Below, piece after piece: positions 8,560-17,406 of a stretch of 64,000 nucleotides of DNA; the first letter of the stretch is position 1; each line of letters starts with the position of its first letter. The notes under the pieces were generated by a model that worked only from the letters and a program-made list of their open reading frames with translations, did not search any database and was not told where the DNA came from. The position numbers were made by a program, and so were the translations under genes. Origin of the DNA: Rhodobacterales bacterium (GTDB lineage: Bacteria; Pseudomonadota; Alphaproteobacteria; Rhodobacterales; Rhodobacteraceae); assembly GCA_025362795.1 (NCBI GenBank), contig JANYFE010000054.1, positions 1-64,000 on the forward strand, given 5' to 3'.

Positions 8560-9452
8560 CCGACGCCGTCCGGCCCTTTCGCGCCGCGCTGTGGATGCTT
8601 GGGTCAGTGGTGGCATTTACTGTCATGGCTGTCGCCGCCCGCAATGTGTCGCACTTTCATGACACGTTCGAGATTCTGACTTTTCGCTCTGCCGTGGGTC
8701 TGGTGCTGGTGCTGGCCTACGGGATCACGACGGGCCGCATTGGTGAGGTCAGCACCAAGAACCTGTCCGGGCACTTCATCCGCAACATCGTGCATTTCAC
8801 CGGGCAGAACCTGTGGTTTCTGGCGATCGGCCTTATCCCCCTGGCGCAGGTCTTTGCGCTGGAGTTCACCTCGCCGATCTGGGTGATCCTGCTGTCGCCG
8901 CTGTTCCTTGGCGAGCGGCTGACGCCCACCCGTCTGATGGCCGCGGCATTGGGTTTTGTCGGCATTCTGATCGTGGCCCGGCCAGACATAAGCGCCCTGA
9001 GCCCCGGTATCCTGGCCGCAGCGGGGGCGGCAATGTGTTTTGCCGCCGTCACCATCCTGACCAAGCGGCTGACGCGCGGTGTCAGTGTCATCGGCATTCT
9101 GTTCTGGCTGACGCTGATGCAGCTCTGCTTCGGTTTGATCTGCGCGGGCTATGATGGTCACATCGCGTGGCCCACCGCGCAAACTTTACCATGGTTGGCG
9201 TTGATCGGCTTATGCGGGGTGACTGCCCATCTGAGCCTGACCACCGCCCTGTCGCTTGCCCCAGCCAGCTATGTCGTGCCCATCGACTTTTTGCGCCTGC
9301 CGCTGATCGCTGTGATCGCGGCGCTGGTCTATGCCGAGCCGATTGACCCCTGGGTGCTGGTTGGTGGCACGGTGATCTTTGGCGGAATCTGGCTGAACGT
9401 GCACAGCCAATGGCGCGGGTCCGACCCCCGCCAAACCGCAATCACAAAATAG
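8556..9452 (+). CDS. DMT family transporter (EamA domain)
   Basis: 298 residues with ten predicted membrane helices in two EamA repeats. Recognisable pieces are FRSAVGLVLVLAYGI, then ALEFTSPIWVILLSPLFLGE followed by RLTPTRLMAAALGFVGILIV; the second repeat ends WVLVGGTVIFGGIWLNV. These are drug/metabolite exporters or permeases of unknown substrate. The ATGA overlap with the MFS gene implies translational coupling. It is the first of three EamA proteins in the window, and not closely similar to the other two. Confidence 0.88.
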   Translation: MTDAVRPFRAALWMLGSVVAFTVMAVAARNVSHFHDTFEILTFRSAVGLVLVLAYGITTGRIGEVSTKNLSGHFIRNIVHFTGQNLWFLAIGLIPLAQVFALEFTSPIWVILLSPLFLGERLTPTRLMAAALGFVGILIVARPDISALSPGILAAAGAAMCFAAVTILTKRLTRGVSVIGILFWLTLMQLCFGLICAGYDGHIAWPTAQTLPWLALIGLCGVTAHLSLTTALSLAPASYVVPIDFLRLPLIAVIAALVYAEPIDPWVLVGGTVIFGGIWLNVHSQWRGSDPRQTAITK

Positions 9453-9465
9453 TGACGCCGCGTCA
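9453..9465. promoter_or_regulatory. TGACGC-C-GCGTCA palindrome upstream of the fadL-type gene
   Basis: A perfect 6-1-6 inverted repeat immediately follows the EamA stop and lies about 110 bases before the fadL-type start. A TTGACC at 9470-9475 could be a -35 element. It could be an operator, or (stem TGACG/CGTCA followed by TTTATT) a weak terminator of the exporter operon; the two cannot be told apart by eye. Confidence 0.35.
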
Positions 9466-9572
9466 TTTATTGACCCGTTGGCGAAGGCGCGTTTAGCCTT
9501 GTCATGAACACTCGCCTCAGAGCAGCCGCAGAAGACGGTTCAAGGGCGGATGTAGTTCATGGGGAGATAGAC

Positions 9573-10679
9573 ATGAAATATTTTGGGCTTGGGCTAGCCG
9601 CCCTTGCACTTGGCGCCACCACCGCACATGCCGGGGGGATAGACCGGTCCGGGCAAAGCAACGGCATCCTGTTTGAGCCCGGCCGGGTGATGCAGTTGAG
9701 CTTTGGTTCGGTCACGCCGGATGTCGGCGGCACCGATGTGCTGGGCAACAAGATTGGCAATGTTGGCGCAAATTTCCTGCAACTGGGCTTTGCCTACAAG
9801 GCCGATCTGAACGACAAGTTGTCCTATGCCTTCATTCTGGACACGCCTTTCGCGGCGGACGTGAAATATCCCGGCAGTTCGGCCGGCACCATGCTGGGCG
9901 GCACCGTGGCCAAAGCCAATGCGACGGCGCTGACGGGCTTGCTGCGCTATAAATTCAATGACCGGGTCAGCGTATTCGGTGGCCTGCGGGCGCAACAATC
10001 CAGCGCCCATATCGATTTGCGCGGTCTGGCTTATGGCGGGTTCAACGGCTATTCGGTCGATCTGGGCACAAACACCGCCGTTGGTTACCAAATCGGGGCG
10101 GCCTATGAAATCCCGGATATCCACTTGCGCATCGCCCTCAGCTACAACTCGGCGATCAGCCACAATTTCGGCACGCTGGAAACAATCAGCGGGTCGCCGG
10201 TTGGCGTGGCCCCGACCAAGGTGCAAACCCCGCAATCGGTGAACATCGACTTTCAATCCGGCGTGGCCAAGGACACGCTGGTCTTTGGCTAGATCCGATG
10301 GGTTGACTGGTCAGCGTTTCAGTTGAACCCGGCCTTCTTTACGCCGCGCGCCGGGGGCGGTCTGATCGACCTGAACGACACAGTGACCTATACGCTGGGC
10401 GTCGGCCGCCGATTCAGTGACACATGGTCCGGTGCGTTTTCGGTCAGCTATGAAGGCAAGGACAACCCGCTGGTTTCTCCCTTGGCCCCAACCAACGGCA
10501 AGATCGGTGCGACGTTGGCGGGCGTCTATACCAGGGACAACATGAAGATCACCGCGGGGCTGAATTATACCAAAGTGGGCAATGCCCAGCCCGAGACTGG
10601 CACACCTGACACCGCGCGGGCCAACTTTACCGGCAACTCTGCCATAGGCATAGGCATCAAGGTCGACTTTACGTTCTAA
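9573..10679 (+). pseudogene. OmpP1/FadL-family outer-membrane transporter, interrupted by an amber codon
   Basis: ATG 9573 with GGGGAGATAGAC upstream gives a clear signal peptide (MKYFGLGLAALALGATTAHA, then GG). The body is FadL-like: beta-strand repeats, GLLRYKFNDRVSVFGGLRAQ, GYQIGAAYEIPDIHLRIALS, and the family hallmark IRWVDWSAFQ. An in-frame TAG at 10290-10292 falls directly before IRWVDW, where the family usually has a small residue; the same frame then continues to TAA at 10677-10679, ending IKVDFTF like an outer-membrane barrel. The total of 368 codons is normal length. It would import long-chain fatty acids or other hydrophobic compounds. One C-to-A change of TCG would explain the stop. 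Pseudogene, strain-level null or sequencing error are all possible. Confidence 0.85.
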
Positions 10680-10882
10680 GCCCGCAAGCCGCCGGCGCGG
10701 GCGAAAGCACATCTTGCGCAGGAAACGGGTGGCAATTCGGCCTGAACCGGTCATGACTTGGGTTGAACCATCCGCTTTGCAGGCCGGCACGGCCTGGGTC
10801 CGTGCCGCGCATTAAAGCCTGCATCGGGCTTGAACACTGCTGATTTCTGGCGGATCAGAGCACTTGGCCCGAGGTCCGTCCG

Positions 10883-11803
10883 ATGTCGCAAGCAACTGCC
10901 CAAAAACAAACCGCAATCAGCCTCTTGGCATGGAGCCTGATGGGCGTTCTGGCGTTGATCTGGGGCGGGTCATTCCTGTCCAACCGTGCGGCGCTGGCCG
11001 AAATGGGGTTCCTGACCACCGTGGCTTTTCGCGTTGGCGGGGCGGCCGTGGTCCTGTGGACCTATGTCCTGTGGCGCGGCCTGCCGGTGCCTGCGGGCGG
11101 CAAATGGCTGATCACCTGCGTCGTTCTGGGCATCTTCAACAACGTCGTGCCGTTTTGTCTGATCGTTTGGGGTCAGACCCAAATCGCCTCGGGTCTGGCT
11201 GGTATTCTGAACGCCACCACGGCCATCTTTTCTGTGCTGCTGGCGGCCATGGTCTACCCTGACGAACGCCTGACGCTGCGCAAATCCTGCGGTGTGGCAC
11301 TGGGCCTTGCAGGGGTTGCAGTGACCATCGGGCCACACGCTTTGGCGCATCTGGATTTCACATCACTTGGCCAACTGGCAATCCTTGGCGCGGCAGTCAG
11401 CTATTCGGTGTCAGGCATCTATGGCCGCACTGCCCTGCGTGGTATCCGGCCAGAGGTCGCGTCGGCAGGCATGCTGACGGTGTCCTCTGCCATGCTGATC
11501 CCCGCAGCCCTGATGTTCGAGGGGGTGCCGACATTCCACTACCTGCCGCAGACCTGGGCGGCGCTTGCCTATCTGGCGCTGCTGGCCTCCGCTTTCGCCT
11601 ACATTCTGGTGTTCCGCGTCTTGCAGCTTGTCGGTGCTGGCAACTTTGGCCTTGTCACCCTGCTGATCGCGCCGGTCGCCGTGGTTCTGGGCGCGGTCAC
11701 CTATGGTGAGGCGCTGCCGCACACCGCCTATCTGGGGCTGGCGCTGCTGGCTGCCGGAATGCTGGTGCTGGACGGGCGGCTGCTTGATAGGTTCACGCGA
11801 TGA
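10883..11803 (+). CDS. DMT family transporter (EamA domain)
   Basis: 306 residues with ten predicted helices. LIWGGSFLSNRAALAEMGFL begins the first EamA repeat, AGILNATTAIFSVLLAAMVY ends it, and LLIAPVAVVLGAVTYGEALP marks the second. The start ATG 10883 has GAGG upstream at 8 bases. A putative exporter or permease of unknown substrate. It stands alone between the fadL-type gene and a gap of about 150 bases before the ATPase-metA pair. Confidence 0.88.
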   Translation: MSQATAQKQTAISLLAWSLMGVLALIWGGSFLSNRAALAEMGFLTTVAFRVGGAAVVLWTYVLWRGLPVPAGGKWLITCVVLGIFNNVVPFCLIVWGQTQIASGLAGILNATTAIFSVLLAAMVYPDERLTLRKSCGVALGLAGVAVTIGPHALAHLDFTSLGQLAILGAAVSYSVSGIYGRTALRGIRPEVASAGMLTVSSAMLIPAALMFEGVPTFHYLPQTWAALAYLALLASAFAYILVFRVLQLVGAGNFGLVTLLIAPVAVVLGAVTYGEALPHTAYLGLALLAAGMLVLDGRLLDRFTR

Positions 11804-11852
11804 CCCAATCACCCGAACCGGTCTGACCTTTTGAGGTCGCGCAAATCTGGCG

Positions 11853-11912
11853 GGAAAACCGCAGCACAGTTTTCCTTGATTTACGTCTGACGATTTTCCA
11901 CGTGAAAACCGC
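11853..11912. promoter_or_regulatory. Inverted and direct repeats in the leader of the ATPase-metA pair
   Basis: GGAAAAC (11853-11859) and GTTTTCC (11869-11875) form a perfect 7-bp hairpin. TTTTC-CACGT-GAAAA follows, centred near 11900. GAAAACCGC occurs at both 11854 and 11904, 50 bases apart. A SAM-responsive leader was considered because metA is downstream, but I do not recognise a known riboswitch core. Confidence 0.3.
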
Positions 11913-11958
11913 CCGAGCCTCGGGTAAAGCCTGTCGCGGGGCGGCATGAGGGTTGGCG

Positions 11959-12822
11959 ATGATTTATCAAAGCGGCGACGAGTTCCGGGCCAGCCCGCGC
12001 AAGCGCGTGATGTTGTTCGGCATGTCAGGTCTGGGCAAGACCTATCTGGCAGGTATGCTGCGGGCGGCCGGTGGCTGGTTTCATTACTCTGTCGATTACC
12101 GCATCGGCACCCGTTACATGAATGAATACATTGCCGACAATTTCAAACGCGAGGCGATGAAGGTGCCGTTGCTGCGCGAACTCTTGATGACCGACAGCGT
12201 TTACATCTCCTCCAACATCACATTCGACAATCTGGCGCCGTTGTCGACCTATCTTGGCAAACCCGGCGATCCGGCCAAAGGCGGGGTGGCCTTTGCCGAA
12301 TATCAGCGCCGCCAGTTGCAGCATCATGACGCCGAAATCGCCGCCATGCTGGACACCACCCGGTTTATCGACCGGGCGGAAGATATCTATGGCTATCGGA
12401 ATTTCGTCTGCGACACGTCGGGGTCGATCTGCGAGGTGGTCAACGCCGTCGATGCGAACGACCCGGTGATGCAGGAACTGTCGCAGCATCTGCTGATCGT
12501 CTGGATCAAGGGTTCTGACGCCCACAAGGCCGAACTGGCACGACGGTTCGATCGTGCGCCCAAGCCGATGTATTACCGACCCGATTTTCTGTGCGAGTTG
12601 TGGGCAGAATTTGTTCGCGGCAAACCCGAGGCGCAGATTGACCCCGACGCCTTCCTGCGCTTCGGCTTTGCCCGGCTGCTGGACCAGCGCCAGCCGCGCT
12701 ATGCCGCTATGGCGGAGTGGGGCGTGACCGTCACCGCCGAAGAGGTGGCACAAGTCCAAGACGCGGCGGGGTTTGATCACCTGATCGCTACGGCCCTTGA
12801 TCGCAAGATCACAGCGGCCTAA
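11959..12822 (+). CDS. P-loop ATPase of unknown function upstream of metA
   Basis: A 287-residue soluble protein with an N-terminal Walker A, VMLFGMSGLGKTYLAGMLRA. It also has conserved-looking DYRIGTRYMNEYIADNF and YRNFVCDTSGSICEVV segments. The kinase-like spacing suggests a nucleotide-binding enzyme or switch, but I know no assigned function. ATG at 11959 has GAGGG exactly 6 bases upstream; an in-frame TTG at 11953 is less likely. It ends 24 bases before metA on the same strand, so co-transcription is probable. A link to methionine synthesis is inferred from position only. Confidence 0.75.
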   Translation: MIYQSGDEFRASPRKRVMLFGMSGLGKTYLAGMLRAAGGWFHYSVDYRIGTRYMNEYIADNFKREAMKVPLLRELLMTDSVYISSNITFDNLAPLSTYLGKPGDPAKGGVAFAEYQRRQLQHHDAEIAAMLDTTRFIDRAEDIYGYRNFVCDTSGSICEVVNAVDANDPVMQELSQHLLIVWIKGSDAHKAELARRFDRAPKPMYYRPDFLCELWAEFVRGKPEAQIDPDAFLRFGFARLLDQRQPRYAAMAEWGVTVTAEEVAQVQDAAGFDHLIATALDRKITAA

Positions 12823-12846
12823 CTGTCGCTTCCCGCGGAGAATCCC

Positions 12847-13770
12847 ATGCCCATCACCCTGCCCCCATCCCTGCCCGCCTTTGACGTTCTGCGCAACGAA
12901 GGCGTCGCCGTGATCTCGCCAGACCGGGCGGCGCAGCAGGACATTCGCCCACTGCGCATTGCGTTGCTGAACCTGATGCCAAAAAAGATCCAGACCGAGA
13001 ACCAGTTTGCCCGGCTGATCGGGGCCACGCCCTTGCAGATCGACTTCCAGTTGATCCGGATGACCGAACACCAGACCAAGAATACCGCCGCGGAGCATAT
13101 GGCCACCTTTTACCGCCCCTTTGCCGAAGTGGCCGATAGTGGCGAGAAATTTGACGGGTTGATCATCACCGGCGCACCCATCGAACATCTGGCGTTTGAG
13201 GATGTGACGTATTGGAACGAACTGGTGCAGTTGATGGACTGGACGCAAAGTCATGTGCAGTCCACGTTTGGCGTCTGCTGGGGCGGGATGGCAATGATCA
13301 ACCATTTCCACGGTGTCGCCAAACATATGCTGCCCGCCAAAGCGTTTGGCTGCTTTCGCCACGAACCTTTGCACCCGACCTCGCCCTACCTGCGCGGGTT
13401 TTCGGACGATTTCGTGATGCCGGTCAGTCGCTGGACCGAGATGAGGCAGGCCGAAGTTGACGCAGCACCGGGCTTGAAAACCCTGATCGGGTCGGATGAG
13501 GTCGGGCCATGCCTGATCGAGGATGCCGCCCACCGCGCTCTCTATATCTTCAACCATTTCGAATATGACAGTGACACGCTGAAACAGGAATACGACCGCG
13601 ATGTGGCCGCTGGCACCCCGATCAACGTGCCGCTGAACTATTACCCCAAGGATGATCCATCCCGCAAACCGCTGAACCGTTGGCGCAGCCACGCGCATCT
13701 TTTGTATGGCAACTGGATCAACGAGATTTACCAATCAACGCCGTATGACATTGCGCAAATTGGTCACTAG
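12847..13770 (+). CDS. metA: Homoserine O-acyltransferase (MetA type; acetyl-CoA use predicted)
   Basis: A 307-residue MetA-family enzyme that acylates L-homoserine at the first committed step of methionine synthesis. The nucleophilic cysteine lies in [18 protein letters not shown]. The catalytic His/Glu region is [19 protein letters not shown]. In [17 protein letters not shown] the residue after API is Glu; E. coli MetA has Gly at this position. Published work on Bacillus MetA linked Glu here to acetyl-CoA and Gly to succinyl-CoA, so O-acetylhomoserine is the likely product despite the usual 'succinyltransferase' label. It follows the P-loop ATPase closely, and the next gene overlaps its 3' end by 26 bases. 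Confidence 0.95.
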   Translation: MPITLPPSLPAFDVLRNEGVAVISPDRAAQQDIRPLRIALLNLMPKKIQTENQFARLIGATPLQIDFQLIRMTEHQTKNTAAEHMATFYRPFAEVADSGEKFDGLIITGAPIEHLAFEDVTYWNELVQLMDWTQSHVQSTFGVCWGGMAMINHFHGVAKHMLPAKAFGCFRHEPLHPTSPYLRGFSDDFVMPVSRWTEMRQAEVDAAPGLKTLIGSDEVGPCLIEDAAHRALYIFNHFEYDSDTLKQEYDRDVAAGTPINVPLNYYPKDDPSRKPLNRWRSHAHLLYGNWINEIYQSTPYDIAQIGH

Positions 13771-14704
13771 CCTCGCGATCCTTGGCGCGTTGCTGGTCGC
13801 ATTGGCGCTATATACAGACGCCCGAGCCTCCCGGCGTGAGGCGGCGGCAGAGGCAGCGGCCCCCCCATTGGGTCAATTGCTGACGGTGAACGGGACCACG
13901 GTTCACGCGCTGGTCAAGGGCAGCGGTCCCGACCTGATCCTGATCCACGGGGCATCGGGCAATTTGCGCGATTTCCTGCCGCTGATTGACTTTTTGTCGC
14001 CCAGATACCGTGTCATCGCGTTTGACCGCCCCGGCCTAGGCTGGTCCGGGCCGATCCCCGATGGCAGCACGCTCAGGGCGCAGGCGCTGCAACTTGCCGA
14101 CGCCGCCGTTCAATTGGGCGTCCGGAACCCCATTATCCTGGGCCAAAGCTATGGTGGTTCCGTCGCACTGGCCTGGGCACTTTATGCCCCGCTGAAACCC
14201 GCCGCGCTGGTGCTGGTCTCCAGCCCCTCGCTGCCGTGGCCGGGCAAGCTGGACTGGTGGTATCAGCTGACCGCCAGCGGGATCGGGCAGGCCATCGTCA
14301 TCCCGCTTGCCGCAGCCTTTGTGCCTGACAGCTACGTCAACCGCACCATCACCGACATCTTTGCCCCCGACGCGGCACCGCCCGACTACCTGACTTACAT
14401 CGGTGCGGGGCTGACCCTGCGCCGCGAGACGCTGCGGATCAATGCCGAACAGGTCAATTCGCTGCGGCCCCAGATCGTCGAAATGTCGCAGAGCTATGCG
14501 CAGCTGACCCTGCCCATCGAATTGGTCCACGGCGATGCCGATACTATTGTGCCGCTGACCATTCATTCGCTGCCGCTGTCGCAGCGCCTGCACAACGCCA
14601 CTCTCACCATTGCGCAGGGCGCGGGGCATATGCCTCACCATTCGCAACCCGCCCTTGTTCTCGCGGCAATCGACCGCGCAGCCCTTCGCGCCGGATTGCG
14701 TTAA
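13745..14704 (+). CDS. Alpha/beta hydrolase, membrane-anchored or secreted
   Basis: 319 residues. An N-terminal hydrophobic stretch ([20 protein letters not shown]) acts as signal or anchor. The hydrolase core follows: [14 protein letters not shown] (oxyanion HG), the nucleophile elbow [15 protein letters not shown], the acid in [10 protein letters not shown] and the histidine in GAGHMPH. The triad is complete, so an active esterase/lipase-type enzyme is likely, with unknown substrate. ATG 13745 lies inside the end of metA in another frame (26-base overlap), favouring co-transcription. Upstream in-frame starts would overlap metA even more. Confidence 0.85.
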   Translation: MTLRKLVTSLAILGALLVALALYTDARASRREAAAEAAAPPLGQLLTVNGTTVHALVKGSGPDLILIHGASGNLRDFLPLIDFLSPRYRVIAFDRPGLGWSGPIPDGSTLRAQALQLADAAVQLGVRNPIILGQSYGGSVALAWALYAPLKPAALVLVSSPSLPWPGKLDWWYQLTASGIGQAIVIPLAAAFVPDSYVNRTITDIFAPDAAPPDYLTYIGAGLTLRRETLRINAEQVNSLRPQIVEMSQSYAQLTLPIELVHGDADTIVPLTIHSLPLSQRLHNATLTIAQGAGHMPHHSQPALVLAAIDRAALRAGLR

Positions 14705-14746
14705 GCGCCCTGACTGCCATACTTGGGCACAGCAAGGGAGAGTACC

Positions 14747-15616
14747 ATGGACCTGCCATTTGACGGCGCGATCAGCAAGTATTTCAAGACCGGGGCCCCG
14801 AAGGACGTCCGCAAGGCCATCGAGAAGGCCGGCAAGGACGAAATCATGTCGCAAAAATATCCTTACCGGGAAGAGATGAAACGCAAGGATTACGACGACC
14901 AGATGGCGGCGCTTCAACTGCAGCTCGTGCGCCTGCAAGCCGACGTGAAGGCGACCGGAAAACGCGTCATCTGCGTGTTCGAGGGCCGCGATGCTGCGGG
15001 CAAGGGCGGCACGATTTCTGCTTTGCGGTTGAACCTGAACCCGCGCGGCGCCAATGTCGTGGCCCTGTCCAAACCCACCGAACGCGAGATGGCGGAATGG
15101 TATTTCCAGCGTTACATTGATTGGTTGCCGTTGATTGGTGAAATCGCGATCTTTGACCGATCGTGGTACAACCGTGCGATTGTCGAAGATGTCTTTGGCT
15201 TTTGCACCCCCGAACAGCGCAAAAAGTTCTTTCGCCAACTGCCTGATTTTGAACGGATGATCGCGGAAGAAGGGATCACCCTGATCAAATTCTGGCTTGA
15301 AGTGGACCGCCCCGAACAACTCAAGCGCTTCCTTGACCGCGAAAAAGATCCGCTCAAACAATGGAAGCTCAGCAAGATCGACATCGACGGACTGCCCAAG
15401 TGGCAAGAGTACTGCACGGCGATTGACGAGACGATGGCGCAGTCCCAATTTCCGTTTGCGCCCTGGACCACGATCCTGTCGGATGACAAATTACGCGCCC
15501 GCATCGCTGCCATTCAAACCGTGTTGCTGGCGGTCGATTTCAAGGGCCGCGACCTTAAAGCGATCGGCCAGATCGACAAGCTGATCTGCGGCGACCCCAG
15601 TTTGAGGGTGCCGTGA
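14747..15616 (+). CDS. ppk2: Polyphosphate kinase 2 (PPK2)
   Basis: 289 residues. PPK2 enzymes move phosphate between polyphosphate and nucleotides. The Walker A motif is [20 protein letters not shown]. The Walker B-type segment is [40 protein letters not shown] and [20 protein letters not shown] complete a one-domain PPK2. Start ATG 14747 has GGGAGAG upstream at good spacing. Class (nucleotide preference) cannot be set by eye. It overlaps the TetR gene by four bases (GTGA), so the regulator may control or report on it. Confidence 0.93.
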   Translation: MDLPFDGAISKYFKTGAPKDVRKAIEKAGKDEIMSQKYPYREEMKRKDYDDQMAALQLQLVRLQADVKATGKRVICVFEGRDAAGKGGTISALRLNLNPRGANVVALSKPTEREMAEWYFQRYIDWLPLIGEIAIFDRSWYNRAIVEDVFGFCTPEQRKKFFRQLPDFERMIAEEGITLIKFWLEVDRPEQLKRFLDREKDPLKQWKLSKIDIDGLPKWQEYCTAIDETMAQSQFPFAPWTTILSDDKLRARIAAIQTVLLAVDFKGRDLKAIGQIDKLICGDPSLRVP

Positions 15617-16227
15617 AGCAAGGTTACCATCACGGCAACCTGCGGCAAGCTTTGGTCGAAGCGGCGCTGAAACTGATTTCCGAACACGGGCCGACCGGCT
15701 TTACCCTGTCAGAGGCGGCTAAGGCGGCCGATGTGACGCCCGCCGCCGTCTATCGCCATTTCGCGGGTCGCGATGACCTGATCGCCGAGGTGGCGCGGCA
15801 GGGTTACGACATATTCGCGGCACTGATGGAATTTGCCTATAACGGCGGCAAACCATCGGCCCTTGCGGCGTTCGAGGCGACCGGGCGGGCCTATCTGGCT
15901 TTTGCCCGCAAATATCCCGGCCACTACATGGCGATGTTTGAAAGCGGACTTATTCTGAACACCCATCCCGACCTAGCGCTGGTTGCACAAAAGGCCCGCA
16001 ATGTGCTGGAACGCGCCGCGGAATCGCTTAGCCAGCATCTGCCAGAGGGCAAGCGCCCCCCTGCCTCGATGTTCTCGGCGCATATCTGGGCGATGTCGCA
16101 TGGCGTGGTTGAGCTGTTCATGCGCGGCGCCCCCGGTGCCAAATCGCCCTTCTCCCCCGAAGATTTGCTGGAGGCGGGCATCGGCATCTATCTGCGCGGG
16201 CTGGGGCTGTTGCGGCCCGATAGCTAG
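15613..16227 (+). CDS. TetR/AcrR family transcriptional regulator
   Basis: 204 residues. The N-terminal helix-turn-helix reads [40 protein letters not shown], then [12 protein letters not shown], a textbook TetR domain. The C-terminal ligand domain ([14 protein letters not shown] ... [14 protein letters not shown]) resembles the TetR_C_33/WHG type. The start is GTG at 15613, overlapping the ppk2 stop (GTGA). Ligand and targets are unknown; being the last gene of the metA-hydrolase-ppk2 run, it may regulate some of it. Confidence 0.9.
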   Translation: MKQGYHHGNLRQALVEAALKLISEHGPTGFTLSEAAKAADVTPAAVYRHFAGRDDLIAEVARQGYDIFAALMEFAYNGGKPSALAAFEATGRAYLAFARKYPGHYMAMFESGLILNTHPDLALVAQKARNVLERAAESLSQHLPEGKRPPASMFSAHIWAMSHGVVELFMRGAPGAKSPFSPEDLLEAGIGIYLRGLGLLRPDS

Positions 16228-16276
16228 CGGCAGCGGTCCGCTTCATCGCCCGTGTCGCGCACGCGATACCCGCGCT

Positions 16277-17362
16277 TTATGCCGGACCGCGGTTTAATTT
16301 CTTGCCCGGCCCCGTTGGCCTGACGGGCGGCTGTTCTTTGTAATTGCGGATCAGTTCCCAGATCATCGGTGCCATGATCCGTTCCATCATCTCGCGCCCC
16401 GAAGCGGGCAGGTCCAGCTGGCCAATCGGCGCATCCGGGGGCGGCAACGGGTCTAGAAACAGTCGGTCGCGCCCAAAATAGCGCTGGGCAATCTGGACAT
16501 TCCCCGGCTCGTAGATTGCCAGCAGTGCGGCCCGTTCGTCATAAGGCAGCAACAAAGTCGACTGCTCTTGCGGCGTCTTGTCCAGATTCTCGTCGATCGC
16601 GGCCAGCGCGTGTTCAAGCGTGGCGCGGAAACTTGGCGGCGCGTCGCCCAACGGCAGACAGCGCATCACTTCGGAAATCAGTGCCGAGTGGCTGGAGTTG
16701 ATATGCGGTGCATCAGTCAGCCCCTCCATATCGTCAATGCCAACCATTTGGCAAAACGCGGCAACCGGACCGCCCGGCATCTGATCGCGTTCAAATACCC
16801 CGAGTATCACGTTGTCGCGCCCAAAAACCTGTTCCAGATGGCCGACATAGCTGTGGTAATCCACCCAGAAAAATTCCGCCCGCTTTGCCATGAATTCGGG
16901 CAGGGTGACGTGGCTCAGGCTCTGGTTCCATTGCCATTTGATGTTTTGCAGATACCAGCTTTCCAGCCACATATCCTGACGGCGCAGGCTGAACACCACC
17001 TTCACATCGAACTGGCTGGACAGCCCCTTGAACACCGACAGGTCATCCCGCATGCAGATGTCTTCATCGCTGAGGATCACGGATTCAATTGGCACTGCCT
17101 TGCTTTCGCAGCGTTTTACCAAATTCTCTGCCAGCTCTTCTGCCGTCGTCTCACCCGAAAACACTGCATTGGCCTGGCGCAGGTGGCGTTTGACCCCGTA
17201 GGGATACAAAATCCCGCGCTCGATCAGCGCATCTGTGTTCAGGTGCAGAAAACTCTGGATCGAACTGGTGGCGGTCCGGTGTGCGCCGACATGAAGAAAC
17301 AGTTTCCGCAATTGCTCTGGCTCCTGAACCGCCAAGAAGTGGCTGCGCGGCTTAGTTGGCAT
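16277..17362 (-). CDS. Sulfotransferase-like P-loop protein
   Basis: About 361 residues. RKLFLHVGAHRTATSSIQSF resembles the PAPS 5'-phosphosulfate loop of sulfotransferases, and VKVVFSLRRQDMWLESWYLQ resembles the 3'-phosphate segment with its Arg. The remainder is weakly conserved. Such proteins in marine alphaproteobacteria often sulfate surface glycans, but no substrate can be named. The start at 17362 gives MPTKPRSHFL; a longer in-frame start at 17440 would overlap the ATPase gene. The ribosome site is weak. It lies downstream of the importer genes on the same strand, perhaps cotranscribed though unrelated in function. Confidence 0.6.
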   Translation of the reverse strand: MPTKPRSHFLAVQEPEQLRKLFLHVGAHRTATSSIQSFLHLNTDALIERGILYPYGVKRHLRQANAVFSGETTAEELAENLVKRCESKAVPIESVILSDEDICMRDDLSVFKGLSSQFDVKVVFSLRRQDMWLESWYLQNIKWQWNQSLSHVTLPEFMAKRAEFFWVDYHSYVGHLEQVFGRDNVILGVFERDQMPGGPVAAFCQMVGIDDMEGLTDAPHINSSHSALISEVMRCLPLGDAPPSFRATLEHALAAIDENLDKTPQEQSTLLLPYDERAALLAIYEPGNVQIAQRYFGRDRLFLDPLPPPDAPIGQLDLPASGREMMERIMAPMIWELIRNYKEQPPVRPTGPGKKLNRGPA

Positions 17363-17406
17363 GGCGCTGCGGTGAATGCAACTGCACCCGCCGCCACGAT
17401 GCGGCC

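Noticed and set aside
11803-11958. SAM riboswitch before the ATPase-metA genes
   Set aside because: Hairpins are present but I could not match the conserved core of SAM-I, SAM-II or SAM/SAH classes. A covariance-model search would decide.
12025-13734. Minus-strand frame of about 570 codons opposite the ATPase and metA
   Set aside because: Covers two real genes on the other strand and shows no family features.
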